Part shown: piece after piece, positions 36,068 to 47,781 of the stretch
Position numbering within the stretch: the first letter of the stretch is position 1
Layout: every line of letters begins with the position of its first letter
Origin: Polytrichum commune
Lineage: Eukaryota; Streptophyta; Polytrichopsida; Polytrichales; Polytrichaceae
Assembly (NCBI GenBank): GCA_950295325.1
Contig: OX485805.1
Location: 26,151,501 to 26,215,500 of the forward strand
Length of the DNA: 64,000 nucleotides
Reading direction: 5' to 3'
Position numbers and translations under genes: made by a program
Notes under the pieces: generated by a model
What the model was told of the DNA's origin: nothing
What the model saw: only the letters and a program-made list of their open reading frames with translations
The model's database searches: none

Positions 36068-39000
36068 ATGAGGAACGATATCGTCAAGTTCCTTGCCTCA
36101 GCATTGATTTTCTTATGTTTTTCCACGAAAGCAGGTGATCGACCACCCTTGATATTTCAAACCTCCTAGTTAAACTGCCACACCAGTCCAGCAAGCAGTA
36201 CTCGATCTTGTGATGAAATGCTTCACTAAGCTAAGGCTTGTTCAATAGTTTTTGTGTTCTAGAATTAACCTATTAATTGTCATGTGCACAGTGTCTTACG
36301 ATCCTTTGGACCCAAATGGTAACATCACTATCAAGTGGGACATAAAATCATGGACGTCCGATGGCTACACTGTGAGTCCTTTTTACCTTCCAAAGAGTGT
36401 CATTGAATAACTTCTTGTGAGGTTCTTCTGAAATGCGGACTATTCAATCTAGAAGCTTCTCTTTCATTAAGTAAATTTGTTTGTTGCGTTACTGAAATTG
36501 ACTTGAAGAAATTAGTGTGTAATTTACTAAATTCTAGTCATATTTCTTGTTGCAGGCAACGGTCACCATTTTCAACTGGCAGCAGTACCGCCATATTTCT
36601 TCCCCTGGTTGGACACTAGGGTGGGCGTGGGCAAAGAAGGAAATTATTTGGAACATGGTCGGGGCACAAGCAACCAGTCAAGGTGACTGCTCTCAATATC
36701 ACACCGATCCTCTGCCCCATTGCTGTGCCCCGAAGCCTTACATTGTTGATTTGCTACCGGGTGTGCCTTACAACCAACAAGTCTCCAATTGTTGTAGAGG
36801 GGGAGTTATTTCATCTCTTGCGCAAGATCCGCAGACTGCACTCTCTGCATTCCAGATTACAGTTGGCAATTCAGGTTCCACAAATACCACTGTTGTTTTG
36901 CCCAAGAATTTTACCTTACAGACCCCTGGACCTGGGTATACTTGTGGGCCTGCAACAAAGGTCCCTCCCAGCCAGTTTCTTGAGGCGGACAAAAGGAGAG
37001 TTACACAAGCATTCAGTAAGTTCATTTCTCCTTGTGACTGGATTGTCGAGCCAATCTGCCTTCAATAATTTTAATTCCTTACTGACGTGTACAGTTTATA
37101 TGTAACTTACACCTGAAGATACTGTGACGTTGTGATAGCTTGGACGTTAATTGGACTGATGCAACTTGCATGTGATAACGGTAGATTGTTTGCCTCGGTT
37201 TGTTTCCCGGAGTCACGTACCATTCTCCCAACAGCTCATCTATCTGCTGGAAGAAATTTGACTTCTAAGGAGCTCTATCCGCTGGAAACCAGACCGGTTT
37301 CTCTCCATTCTCACTTCTGGAGTGCATTATACAAGCACGATTGTGTATGTAATTTTACGTTCCTAACTCAAGCTAGGCACGCTAAGTGTAAAAAGCGAGC
37401 AGGTGATGTGAGGAGTCTTAGCAGTGAACATACCATTGAAGATCACGGTCTCCTTCACTACTTTTGGTTTCTTGTCAAGGAAGAAGAAAAGTGGAATGTC
37501 AGATTATGCACACTGTTTGCCTCCACATTTTTAAAGTAATGGAACGAGACTAGTTATTTCTTCAATAGGGATCTGAAATATGCAAATTTCGGAGGCAGGG
37601 TACCCTCCATGCCAATACAGGTACTTGGAATCAGAAGAAGCAGTGATGGTCTCGTTTGTTCCTATAACTGGGAATCACGAATATGCACAGGTTGGATAAA
37701 CTGATGTGTTCCTATCCGTGCAGTGACGTGGAATGTAACATGCACATACTTACAAAACTTGGCCCAAAGTGCACCGAATTGCTGTGTATCCTTTTCAACA
37801 TTTTACAACTCGTCTGTCACTCCTTGCGCTGAGTGCGCTTGTGCTTGCCCATCCAACGCCACTGTGACTGCATTGACTGGAGCATCAGCAGATTCGACCG
37901 CACAGACCTGTATTGATCCGTAAGCGTCACACTCTCCCAATTTTGAAGGCCTCTATCTGCGCTCAATGTCAAGCTTTGAGATTCATGCTCTGTCTTATAA
38001 TGATAAAAGCCTGTTTCCAATGAAATAAATACTTCCCACCCATAATTATGGAACCTTTCATCCAAATCCTGAAGAATCCCATGGACATGTTATCGGGAGT
38101 GCCCAATCTATGCCACTCACTACTGGAATCCAATGGATTTAATGTCATATTCGTTTGTCAACTTTGTGACATTCTTAGTTTCCGCTGAGAGAAAATGTCA
38201 TATTTGTGACATTATTGTGCTCAATAAGCTGACAGTGACGCAGTCAAAACGCATAAGTGACTTCTCAGACTGATACTTGGGGTGTCCTTAACGTGGGTGA
38301 GGTGTTGGTAAAGTTCAAGCCTCTCGAGCGTGTTTGGTTACTAACGCAAGGCATGCATCTCAGGAATACACCATACAAAAGACTTCCGGCTATAAGCACA
38401 GGGGTCAACAGTCAAACGAATGTACCTGACACGCTATATTGCACTAAAGATATGTGTCCAGTCAAGATTCATTGGCATGTGAAGACCAACTATCAAGAAT
38501 ATTGGCGGGTGAAAGTCACCATCACAAACCGCGATTTCTCTCGCAACTTCTCACAATGGACTCTAACTCTTCAGCATCCAAATTTTGACAATTTTACGGA
38601 GGCCTTCAGCTTCAACTACAAGGCCTTAAATCCTTATGGAACCTACAGCAGTAAGTCCTACCAAATTGCCACAAAGAGATTCATTTTCATTTTCTGATGA
38701 AAGATAGGCAGGTTGTGGAGATTTTACTTCGAGCTATTATAGCCACACCATTCTTAGTGTCAGGTGTCACGACTCATCACTGCTGTATGCTATATCCAGA
38801 AGCTTTTCAAGTGAATATGCCTATAATAGCTCGAAGTAAAATCTCTTGAGATATAGGGGTTTAGAAAAACAAAACTTTGTTACAAGTTGACGAACTTGTG
38901 CTGCACGTGTGCGTCAAGATATTGGTTTCCTAAGCCACTTGGGTATGGTCACAGCCTCACGACAGATGAGAGAATTGGAAGAGAAAGCTTTGCTTGGTCT

Positions 39001-39324
39001 AAATGGTGTTTCATTTTTCCACTTGCTGCAGATGACTCAGCTGTATTCTGGGGTGTCAAGTACTTCAATGACATGCTCATGGTCGCTGGACCATCCGGTA
39101 ACGTCCAGTCTGAGATTCTCTTTGCGAAGGGTAACGAATTCACGTTTAACAATGGGTGGGCTTTTCCCCACCGAGTCTACTTCAATGGTGATGATTGTGT
39201 GCTCCCTGCACCACAAGATTATCCTACGTTACCAAGCCACAGTCCATGCCTCCATGCACGGACACCTTTCCTAATTTCTCTCCTTGCTGCCCTTGGAGTG
39301 TCAATTTTGGGTTTAATTTTGTAG
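36068..39324 (+). CDS. COBL: COBRA-like GPI-anchored protein, six exons, complete
   Basis: COBRA-like proteins sit on the outer plasma membrane and in the wall, and act in cellulose deposition and oriented cell expansion. Exons: 36,068-36,134, 36,292-36,371, 36,556-37,015, 37,724-37,919, 38,364-38,650, 39,032-39,324. All have GT-AG sites and join in frame to 460 codons, the usual family length. Residues 1-22 form a signal peptide. Then come the N-terminal COBRA core (VSYDPLDPNGNITIKWDI, VTIFNWQQYRHI, GAQATSQGDCS, VDLLPGVPYNQQ), the CCVS motif at about 222-225 in the Cys-rich part, MCPVKIHWHVKTNYQEYWRV, and GWAFPHRVYFNGDDCVLP. The last 20 residues (TPFLISLLAALGVSILGLIL) are a GPI-attachment tail. 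A second in-frame ATG six codons upstream (36,050) is possible. Nothing suggests a pseudogene. Intron 5 carries a 25-bp inverted repeat. Confidence 0.95.
38718..38845. repeat. Perfect 25-bp inverted repeat in COBRA-like intron 5
   Basis: 38,718-38,742 and 38,821-38,845 are exact reverse complements (arm contains TTTTACTTCGAGCTATTATA) with 78 nt between. It could be a tiny foldback element or an RNA hairpin within the intron. Confidence 0.9.
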
Positions 39325-40494
39325 TACATAGAAGTATGGACTCTGCTCCTGGATTGGAATCAGCTAGTCAGAGGCTATGATAGTTGATTGTTTCTGCTGA
39401 AGTACGACCAAAAAAAGGTCCCCGCAGATTCTAACTTAGGTCCAATCGTAGAAAAGAAAAATGGAATATACTGGAAGTGGATTTCATTGTTATGTACAGT
39501 ATCCCCTTAAATATTAGTAGGGGCACAGTAGACTGTGACGGTAAGCTTCTTAGAAAGGAGATGAGCAAGAAAGGCTCTCAAGGCAGCTCTTGATAAATCA
39601 TGAAGGCGTGGCTGTGGAGGTACCTGAGTTGGCAATGTCAGTACTCTTACGCATTTTGTTACCTTGGGGCCTCACGGATAGGATATATACAAACGTAAGT
39701 TCGGTGTTGCATATAAATGTCGAGATATACACTAGATACTTAGTTGAGGACGGAACTTCTTTGCGCTGTTTTTAGCTTCTTAGATTGAGATGAATAAAGG
39801 ATGCAGCCTCATGAGGAGAATCACAAACTTTCTGCCCAGTAATCGTGTTTTAGGGTGGGGGCAATTGTTGTTACTACACTGGACATTTCTCCGGAGTACG
39901 CTGGTCCTTGTTCGTATTTTAAATATGCTCGACTATAGAAGGTGCACTGGACTTCACCTGTTACCAAGTCCAAGGCAACTAAGGTGTTTGTGTGAGTGGC
40001 ATACCCTAGCTGTGTGTTTGATTATATTGTATTTATATTTGTGTACGGTGATGATGCCTTACAGTAACGGGACAGTAACCACTGACATGAGACGTGACTT
40101 GCAGAACGAATTGAAATCTGTTACTGGAGGTCTCCTGCTGCCATTCTGAGTTTGATCAGGAGTCTCTACAGAGTACGTACTTTGCTTCACAAGAATCCTT
40201 ACTGGGCAGATTCTAAAGCACATGCAATGCTGCCGGCCCTCCCTCCTCTTGCATATAGATATCTATTCTTTAACAGTTTATCATAACTCTTGTCTTGTTT
40301 GTCTGACTTACTGGAGGCAGATTATTAGATTTGCCAATGCGTGGAGAACGCTAAGGGCAGGCTTGTCTTCTTTTGCAAGTCTGAAGGAACCTAGGGATTT
40401 GGAACTTGTACACCTGCAAATTGGCAGCTCGACGGGAATATAATGAAGAAAACTGTGACAGAGGTTGCTTACCTTCTGTGTCAAAGGTTATTGT
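39325..40494. other. Downstream of the COBRA-like gene, 3' UTR and spacer
   Basis: The 3' UTR must start here. AATAAA-like ATGAATAAAGG occurs near 39,790, but I cannot fix a polyadenylation site. ORFs at 39,790-40,149 and elsewhere have no family signature. Confidence 0.45.
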
Positions 40495-41215
40495 TCCTCC
40501 TCTAAGGTATGTGGCCCCTAATGTGGGCGCTTCCAACTCCACATATCGCTGGATCAGCTTGTCTTATATTTTCAAGATTGAGAGTGGCCTGTGGGAGTAG
40601 ACTCAAGATGCAAAAGATATGAGAGGTCAAATTAGAGTTTCTCATACTGTTCAAATGATCACATAGGTCCTTCCAATTGGGTTCATTATTGAACTGAGAA
40701 TGGTGTCTATATTTAGTGCACATAGTCCAATCTCATCGTAACAAATATCTTTTCGGTGTCCATACTCGACTACAAGCCTTGCTATATACCACTCAAATAG
40801 AGGCTTCCCATCAAGAAGAGCGATCATGCAAGGCCCACCTACTTATGTACATAGATTGTCTTGTTAATAACATCATTATTTGAGTCGGTTGCTACTTATA
40901 TGGCTACTTTTCTCAATGGAAACCTATATTAGAGTGTTACTATGACATGGCTTCTACTTATGACCAAACACCAAAAAGATGATGAGATTGGACTAAATGC
41001 TCAAAATATTGACACCATTTTAAGTCCAACAGTCGGGAGGACTTACGTGATCACTTTGATCTCTTCTAGCTTTTGCATCTCCACTCCAACTCTGAAACAT
41101 GAAATGACAATCTTCATGATTTGCAACTGGCTGAGACAAATCCGAAGCCAATCCAACGGCCAACATATATGGGGAGTTGGAAGTGCCCACAATAGTGCCA
41201 CATACCTTGCCTCCC
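40495..41215. mobile_element. Foldback element, arms of about 260 bp
   Basis: The stretch 40,495-40,760 matches the reverse complement of 40,945-41,215 with moderate divergence (for example GTGGGCGCTTCCAACTCC against GGAGTTGGAAGTGCCCAC), leaving about 180 bp between. No ORF across it. Exact ends and target duplication were not resolved. Confidence 0.75.
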
Positions 41216-41847
41216 ATTGCTAGACGTAACTTGATGTTTGGTCCGCTGTACAATTGTTCCATCTCTTTGTGCAGAGAGGACTATACTTACTCTTCTTCCA
41301 CCTGTAAGCAGAATCTCATAGTACACTGGTCCCTGGTGAACTCCAGAAGGCAACCCCACACCAGATTGGTGTAAATTCAAAGTTATGGTGATTTTATTGC
41401 CACTGAATGTGGCCTACTCTAGGTACAGTGGTTGCACACACACTGTCATTACCGCAATGTAATTAAGCTCTGAGCAATGACTTGATGTGCACGGCAGGCG
41501 ATTGCTTTCTTTGTAGGTGACCCTATTCCATCACATTTCGGTAAGTTCAAAGGCCTGCCGAGCACTTGTGCAACCCACAACCTCAAAGAGAGCTGCTTGG
41601 GCTATGGATTGTCACTTACTACATTAATTATTCCATTTAGTGCGTGTTATTATTTGGAATTATGCAATACAATGACGTCTTACTCAAACTTCGTTTTCTA
41701 CAAACGAAAGTTCAATAGGTTGTTTTGGACATTATAGAACATAAACGACTTTGCTTGGTAAAATATGATATTCTTGTTAAGTAGTTATAGCACTACATAA
41801 CTCCGAATAATAACACACGTATTAAATGGGATGATTGGTGTAGTGTG
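41216..41847. other. No gene seen
   Basis: Positions 41,640-41,850 resemble, reversed, 49,380-49,560 and part of 11,040-11,165, so a further low-copy repeat family is present. No coding signal. Confidence 0.5.
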
Positions 41848-42132
41848 AGTTTACACTAGGGTCCAAGACCAAAGAAACTCCAAGATCAAGTGTTCCTATG
41901 GGTCGAGAGCGAGATTTTGGATCCAAGGAGCTTACATTAGGGTATGGGTCCAAGGTAATAAAGTGGTGCTACTGTGACATCAATTTCCAACCAAATCTTG
42001 TTGGTCCCCACTTGCGAAAACACTCTTGCTAGTTTAAGAGGTTGATCCTCAACCTTGGGTCCAATCATGAATTCAAAAGCAAGGGCGTTTTGGACCCCCA
42101 AGCTTCTTGCACCTAGACCCTAATGTAAACCC
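41848..42132. mobile_element. MITE, TTTACACTAGGGTCC-type ends
   Basis: Left AGTTTACACTAGGGTCCAAG is matched on the other strand by the right end GGGTTTACATTAGGGTCTAG. A related diverged piece lies at 2,490-2,590. No clear target duplication. Confidence 0.6.
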
Positions 42133-42319
42133 ACTATTAGGTCGCATAAGAAGAAGTTATAATAGCCACCCAGAGGGTCTACTCTTCATACCATGTACAA
42201 ACAAATGTGAGTGTAAAAAGGGTAGACTTATACTTCTCATCATTTAAATTTTGAATATGCAGTGAAGAAATTTACCACAATAAATTAAACCTTTGCATAC
42301 ATACATGAGTCAATATTAT

Positions 42320-42371
<52 letters not shown>
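42320..42371. repeat. (CA)n(TA)n microsatellite
   Basis: Eleven CA steps followed directly by about fifteen TA steps. Likely polymorphic. Confidence 0.97.
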
Positions 42372-42375
<4 letters not shown>

Positions 42376-42829
42376 TTCTCTATGTTTTTCTCATATTCAT
42401 GGGATGTTTATTTCATTGTCACCCATGCACGTGATTTACAACTCCAATGAAGAGTGGACCCCTGAAGAGCAGCCACAACTTTGGCTATGTAAGTTATGCG
42501 CCGCCAAAGTTACAGCTCATGTATGAACAAACTAGGAATGGATAGATGATAACACCAGGTTCCCTGGGAAGGAGGCGTAAATGGAGAGCCTCTTTGTCTT
42601 GGCTTACTATAACCTTTCGGTCTGGTGCTTTATGTTATTGACCTCCCCAACTCAAGGAATCTAAGCGAGGCATGGTGACGGTGCCGGTGCCGGTGCCAGG
42701 TGACCATGGTGTGGATTTTTAGAGACAGTGTCCCATATAGACACACATGGCACATACCCTAGTGTAGAGAGACAGTTGCATACATGCCACTTCTCGCATA
42801 TAACCAGTGATCAGGGAGATTTTTGGGGC

Positions 42830-43025
42830 ATAATCAGTTGAGATCCGAGTTTTTGCAAGTCCAACCGGTTATATGTTGATATCCTCCGGTTTTCCTTTAT
42901 TAAATTGGAGTATATTTTATAGATTCCTCTAAAATGATCGGTCATTTTTCTGCAATCTTGAACTTCAACCGGTTATTTCTCAAACTCAACCAGTTCATTT
43001 GTAACTAACTGCCAGTTCTCCCCGA
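42830..43025 (+). repeat. CCGGTT-type interspersed repeat, near full length
   Basis: Best-preserved plus-strand copy: AGTTGAGATCC start, AACCGGTT twice, CCAGTTCTCCCCGATCAT end, about 195 bp. No inverted ends or poly-A tail, so the class is unclear. Confidence 0.82.
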
Positions 43026-43306
43026 TCATTGCATATATATGCTGCAATTAACTTAGCCTGTGGACTTGCCTCGACCTGCTAGAGATTAGTATGTAAAGAT
43101 GGTTTTGTTTGGGACAGAAATTAGTGTGATAGTCGTCCCACATTGTTGGGTGAAACATGTGGGAGTCGGATCAAGGGGTAGGGCAGGGAAGAAATGGTGT
43201 GTCCCGTGGGTTATGATATGATCAAGGCACATAGAGGGTAGACTTGTTTCTCAAGATTCATAAGAGCACATAGATGTAGGCCATGTAAACCCTAAACCCT
43301 AATTCT

Positions 43307-43660
43307 ATGTAGGCCACTCGCCCACTAGATTCTAGTGTGAATAAAGGCAAACCCGTCCAATTTGAAGAGGGAATCTAGTGGGATAGGGTTTGTATGTGCC
43401 AACTAGCTCCTCCCATCTTCTCAAATGTAGGCCCACCTACTAACCTCCTCCTTCTAAAACCGGTCTTCAAAACATTGTGACTGGCACTTGTAAGTTGAAG
43501 ATTCTTTAGAAGATGCATAGAAGTCTAGCGGCCCATGTCCACAACCCTTCACATTCTAGTGGACCGTCAAATTCCAGTTGGATTGTGGCTAGTCCTTTAA
43601 GTATATGTGAACACCTCCGACATATAGTTTTCTAGAATCTAGTGGGTGAGCGGCCTACAT
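43307..43660. mobile_element. MITE with ATGTAGGCC-type ends
   Basis: The left end starting ATGTAGGCCACTCGCCCACT and the right end, reversed, starting ATGTAGGCCGCTCACCCACT are inverted repeats of nearly 30 bp. Related to the element at 57,965-58,221. Confidence 0.75.
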
Positions 43661-43969
43661 GGAAACTCACCCTAACAAGGATGCCATAACTCTTTAGAAG
43701 AGCACCAACTTTGGCCAACCACAATAACTAATTGGGGATCTATCCACTCAACGAGGAGGTGTAAGTGATCCTCAAAAGGGGAACATCACCTTCATTTAAT
43801 AGAAGATTCTCACATGTAATAAGGCTAATTTTCTCATGATTCTCACTTAGCAATCCGACATCAATAGATGTGCCCCCCCCCCTCCCTTGTTGAGAGTAAA
43901 TGGCTCTTTCCTTAAGACGACTTTGATAATTTTTGTAGGTTGCATATATTTTTTATTAATATTATTTTT

Positions 43970-44468
43970 GGTACTGAGAGCCCGTGACCATTACACTTCA
44001 AGCACTCTCATTGGTGTAAAAAGCAGAGCCAGCTCAAGTTCGCTTCACACTACGCTTGAGGGACCAACGGAGTATATGAATGCAAGATGGATGTAAAGTC
44101 TACATGGATTCCTACATGGCATCGAATGGATCATGTTTCATGGTCACTTGGATTATTTTCAAAAACCACCTCTTGGAAGTAGGCCTAACACAAAACCAGG
44201 AGACCATGGCACTCCGAACGCTCACAACCATTGGTTTACTCTATTTTATCATGTACAAGGACCCGCATGAATAAAAATTCATTGAAATAGCATTCGGTTG
44301 AGGGCCTGGTCACATATGACTTCACACTACACTTGAGGATCCGTGACCACACTACTTGATTTGGGAGGTGTGTTGGGACGGCCTTTGGACACTCACTTTC
44401 TTTTGTTTGGGCTCTCACAATCTCATGGTCACGGCTCTTGGCTCGTGTGTGAAGTGGCCCTCAGTACC
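43970..44468. mobile_element. MITE with GGTACTGAG ends and repeated CTTCACACTAC motifs
   Basis: GGTACTGAGAGCC on the left and GGTACTGAGGGCC (reversed) on the right. Two direct CTTCACACTACRCTTGAGG motifs lie inside (near 44,044 and 44,321). Similar in style to the TAGGGCC family. Confidence 0.5.
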
Positions 44469-45390
44469 TCAACCTGGTGCAGTTGGATAAGCGATTGCTT
44501 ATGTCTCGTCTTCAATCTACACAAGTCCTTATCCTTTTAGTACACACTCCCACAGTGCACGGCTCTTTATTTATTACACTTGCAGGCTCCAACGGAATAG
44601 GCAGTAAATTCTCACATTGTAATCCCTGGAAATAGGGTTTTCACTTTTGACTTTCTACTGCTATAATACGTACTGGAGCCCTGTACGGTTACCCTCTGAT
44701 TGTCCTTGTTCACTCAACGAGCGTAAGGAAGGAAGGAAGGAAGTAAGTAAGGAGTGCAGTGACATTGAGATTTTACCGTAGAGGGCCCTATGTTTCAACA
44801 ATAATAAATAACTTTTTCCCGATTCCGCCATGTGTTGTTCCTACATTGGTTGAGACCCACTTGAATACCACATGGACACCACAGTCGGGCGGTACTTAAG
44901 ATGAAATAGAGCGCCTTCTACGTTCCTTTGAATCTAGGACCCATTTGTAACTAAAGTAACGACTTTGTAGGTTGCGTTTTGGTTCATAACAAGTATATTA
45001 CTTGTCTTATTAGTGAGAATCATATTAGTTTTTAAGAACACATTATTTTTCAACTCATGTCGAATCTCTAGTTTGAAATTGGCATGAGTCATGTTAATTG
45101 TTCTTTTTAATAAGGAAACCAATGTGGGTGAGTAATTTATTTTATGCTACTTTGTGCTTGAATCGATATTCGACGACTTGTTTAGGGAAGTCTTTATGAA
45201 GGTTTAGGAGACAAAGCGGGGTCTTTGAGATCACATTGTTTCCACCATGACTAGATGATAAGAGTGGTCCATTTTCATTTTCCACCCACAATAATAAGAC
45301 AATTATAATATTAGAAAGCAACAAATTGTAATCGGATGGCCCCTAGGTATCATAGCACTATGTTTTGGTATCATCCATAAAGGGCCATAG
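44469..45390. other. No gene seen
   Basis: Contains a (GGAA)n run at about 44,727-44,743. No supported ORF or complete mobile element. Confidence 0.5.
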
Positions 45391-46397
45391 TGTTGGGATG
45401 AGCCTAACATGGCTAACCATGAAATATGACCAACTCGCTTGGTGTTAAGGGTCCATAATCATGTATAATATTACTGTAAATGGCTATATCTCCAGCCGGG
45501 ATGTGGGCCACACCACCAGCATTGCAACTCACCGCAAGCAATGTGATGTACATGGATTAAAGATTTAATGTTGGATTATGCAATAAAGAAAGACTAATCA
45601 TATATTGTTGTACTTAACATGTGAGGAGATGATGATTGGAGTCAGACAACTCTTAAAAAAAAGTTGGGTTAGACAACCCAAGACATAATGGTGCACAAGG
45701 GCTAGACAACCCATGAAGGAAGTTTGTAGTGGAGTCGGACAAATCCCAATCAAAGATCTTTGCGTTGGTCTTAAATAACTCCAACTGGGAGTTAGACACC
45801 TCCCTCTAGAAGATCTTTATGTTGGAGTTAGACAACTCCGACTAGAAGATATGAATTGGAGTCAAACAACTCCCATCGGATGGATGTCATTTATTGAAGC
45901 TAGACAACTCTTATTGAATAAAACATAATTGGAATTAGACAATCCAACTAGAAGAATGGATGAATGAATCAGCAAGTTGGAATCAAACTATTCCAATTAG
46001 AATAATGGATGTTTGGATCAAGTTGGAATCAAACAATTGCAACTAGAAGAACAAATGAATGCATCAAGTTGGAATTAGACAATTCCAACTGGTGGATTGT
46101 GATTGAGCCAAAAGATAGAAGAATCATAGAAGAACAAAACATATAGCTATTAATAGAATCATTTTACTATATGAGAATTATATAGTAGAAGTAGTGTTTT
46201 GGCATAAAAGGGAACTCAAGGGAGGAGAAAGGATCTTCAGTCTCTCCTATGGTCGGGTGGTTTGAGCTCATAGCAATCATAATATTCTGATAAAGTTGTA
46301 AATGTTTGGTAATGTACAAAGCTTGAAAGCTCTCAGCATTGGTGTTTCATGTGTGTTCATGCTTGTGCTATTCTTACGTAGAAGAGGAACATAACAA
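45391..46397 (+). mobile_element. Possible Copia-type solo LTR
   Basis: Begins TGTTGGGATGAGCC, as many Copia LTRs do, has a TATA-like CATAAAAGGG near 46,203-46,212 and ends near AACATAACA. No 5-bp target duplication, primer-binding site or pol sequence was found beside it. The dyad array at 45,636-46,090 lies within it. Confidence 0.35.
45636..46090 (+). repeat. Array of 13 short dyads with co-varying arms
   Basis: Each unit is a 4-8 bp inverted repeat around a conserved TAGACA/CAAACA core. Arms change together: GGAGT/ACTCC at 45,823, GGGTT/AACCC at 45,666, GGGAG/CTCCC at 45,787, GGAAT/ATTCC at 45,980 and 46,071. Units start near 45,636, 45,664, 45,699, 45,731, 45,764, 45,787, 45,821, 45,856, 45,896, 45,929, 45,978, 46,022 and 46,067. 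Linkers (ACTAGAAGA, ATGGATG) vary in length. Function unknown. Confidence 0.85.
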
Positions 46398-47135
46398 GTA
46401 GCCCGTCACAAATACTCCCTTGGGCTATGTTGTCTAATGTTATGATATGGTTTTGCCATGGGGAGTGTGGTAAAATATTGTCTCTCCTAAGTTTGTTGTT
46501 GATCCCAATGTTGGGCGGGTATTAAAATTGGCACCAAACCCTTGCTGGTTATCAAAGCAGTTTTTTGAATTTATAACCATGGTTTTCAAATTGTCCAATA
46601 ATGGGTCTTGATTCATAACCGTGTGGTTCTTAGAAAATAGAAAACCAATCAAATAACCTTCTAAAAGCAGTCGGTTCTTTATCAATTCTTTCATGAAAAC
46701 CATCAAGCCTTTGATTTATTTATTTTTCAAATAATGAGGACATGAGGTCCTCTTATTGTAAGAACTTTCAAAACCCTAGAACTGAAGGTTCTTTGCTTCT
46801 AATTTGTCTTCAAAAATCGTAACCGGAGAAAAGTAGTAAAATCAAATACTCGCCCAGCACTGGTTAATTTGTTCCAACTTGGTCACTCTAGATTAAATGA
46901 GGATCTGTATTTCTTATTTTGGGGTCAGTTTCAATTAAAATAAATATTCTCGGGTTGTACAATGACTCTTGTGTTTTCACCCTCCCCCTTGAAAATGTCC
47001 TAAAATGGTATGTAGGTTGGGGGGTTATGGATATTGAATAATTCAACTCCTAAATTAACATCATAGAAAATAACTTAGTCTAGTGAACAACATTCGAAAC
47101 GAGTCAACCGTGTACCTATAAGGGGTAGATATTCA
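46398..47135. other. No gene seen
   Basis: AT-rich, with short ORFs only and no recognisable retrotransposon domain following the possible LTR. Confidence 0.5.
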
Positions 47136-47143
47136 ACACATAT

Positions 47144-47429
47144 CTCGGGGGGTTCACTGGCGAAAATCGTAGAACAACGTGCGATAAAAAATAGGGTCCA
47201 ATATATTCATTGTAGATAAATTTTGTAAAAAATGTACATGTAAAATAGGGGATTTTAAAATAATGAAACATGTTTACATGTAAAATACCATCACATATAA
47301 TATTTTCAGGCTTTTCACATGTAAAATACCATTATCTTATAATCTATTCTGCAAGGTAAATAACCCCCCCAATAAATAGGTCCCGAACGCACGTGTATGC
47401 AAAATATAAGAGGGAGTGAACCCCCCGAG
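47144..47429. mobile_element. MITE, CTCGGGG family, with perfect 8-bp target duplication
   Basis: Inverted ends CTCGGGGGGTTCACT (15 bp, exact). ACACATAT is repeated exactly at 47,136-47,143 and 47,430-47,437. 286 bp, no ORF. Shares ends and internal motifs (ACCCCCCCAATAAATA near the right end) with 56,173-56,974. Confidence 0.93.
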
Positions 47430-47781
47430 ACACATATGGATGAGGAGAGAGAGTTTTTACGACATGTCATCCACCAACATATAAACTTGACCCCCTATAG
47501 GTTTGTTGCCGATTCATCTCAAATGACTTTGAGCACATTAATACAAGATTTTGAAAGTTAATTCCGGTGTCAAATCAAAGCCTCCGGGTTGCATATAATT
47601 TTCAAGGCTTCTATGTTAGATGAATGAACGTACGCTCGTATGTGATAATTCCCTCTCTCTGATGGACGAGAAGGTGTCATGAGACTTCAATATTCACTTG
47701 GGAGAGTCAAAATGTGCTAATTTTTTGGTGATGTTCTAAATTTAAAAGTAATACACTGAAAATCCCAACTAGTGTGTGTTA

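Noticed and set aside
36683-37105. Second frame and antisense ORFs inside the COBRA-like third exon
   Set aside because: The COBRA frame explains this exon completely and carries the family motifs.
37132-37539. 135-codon ORF in COBRA-like intron 3
   Set aside because: Lies between a good donor and acceptor, is not homologous to COBRA proteins and has no recognisable domain.
45636-46090. CRISPR-like array
   Set aside because: Repeats are short, variable and unevenly spaced, spacers are not of constant length, and the context is a plant nuclear genome.
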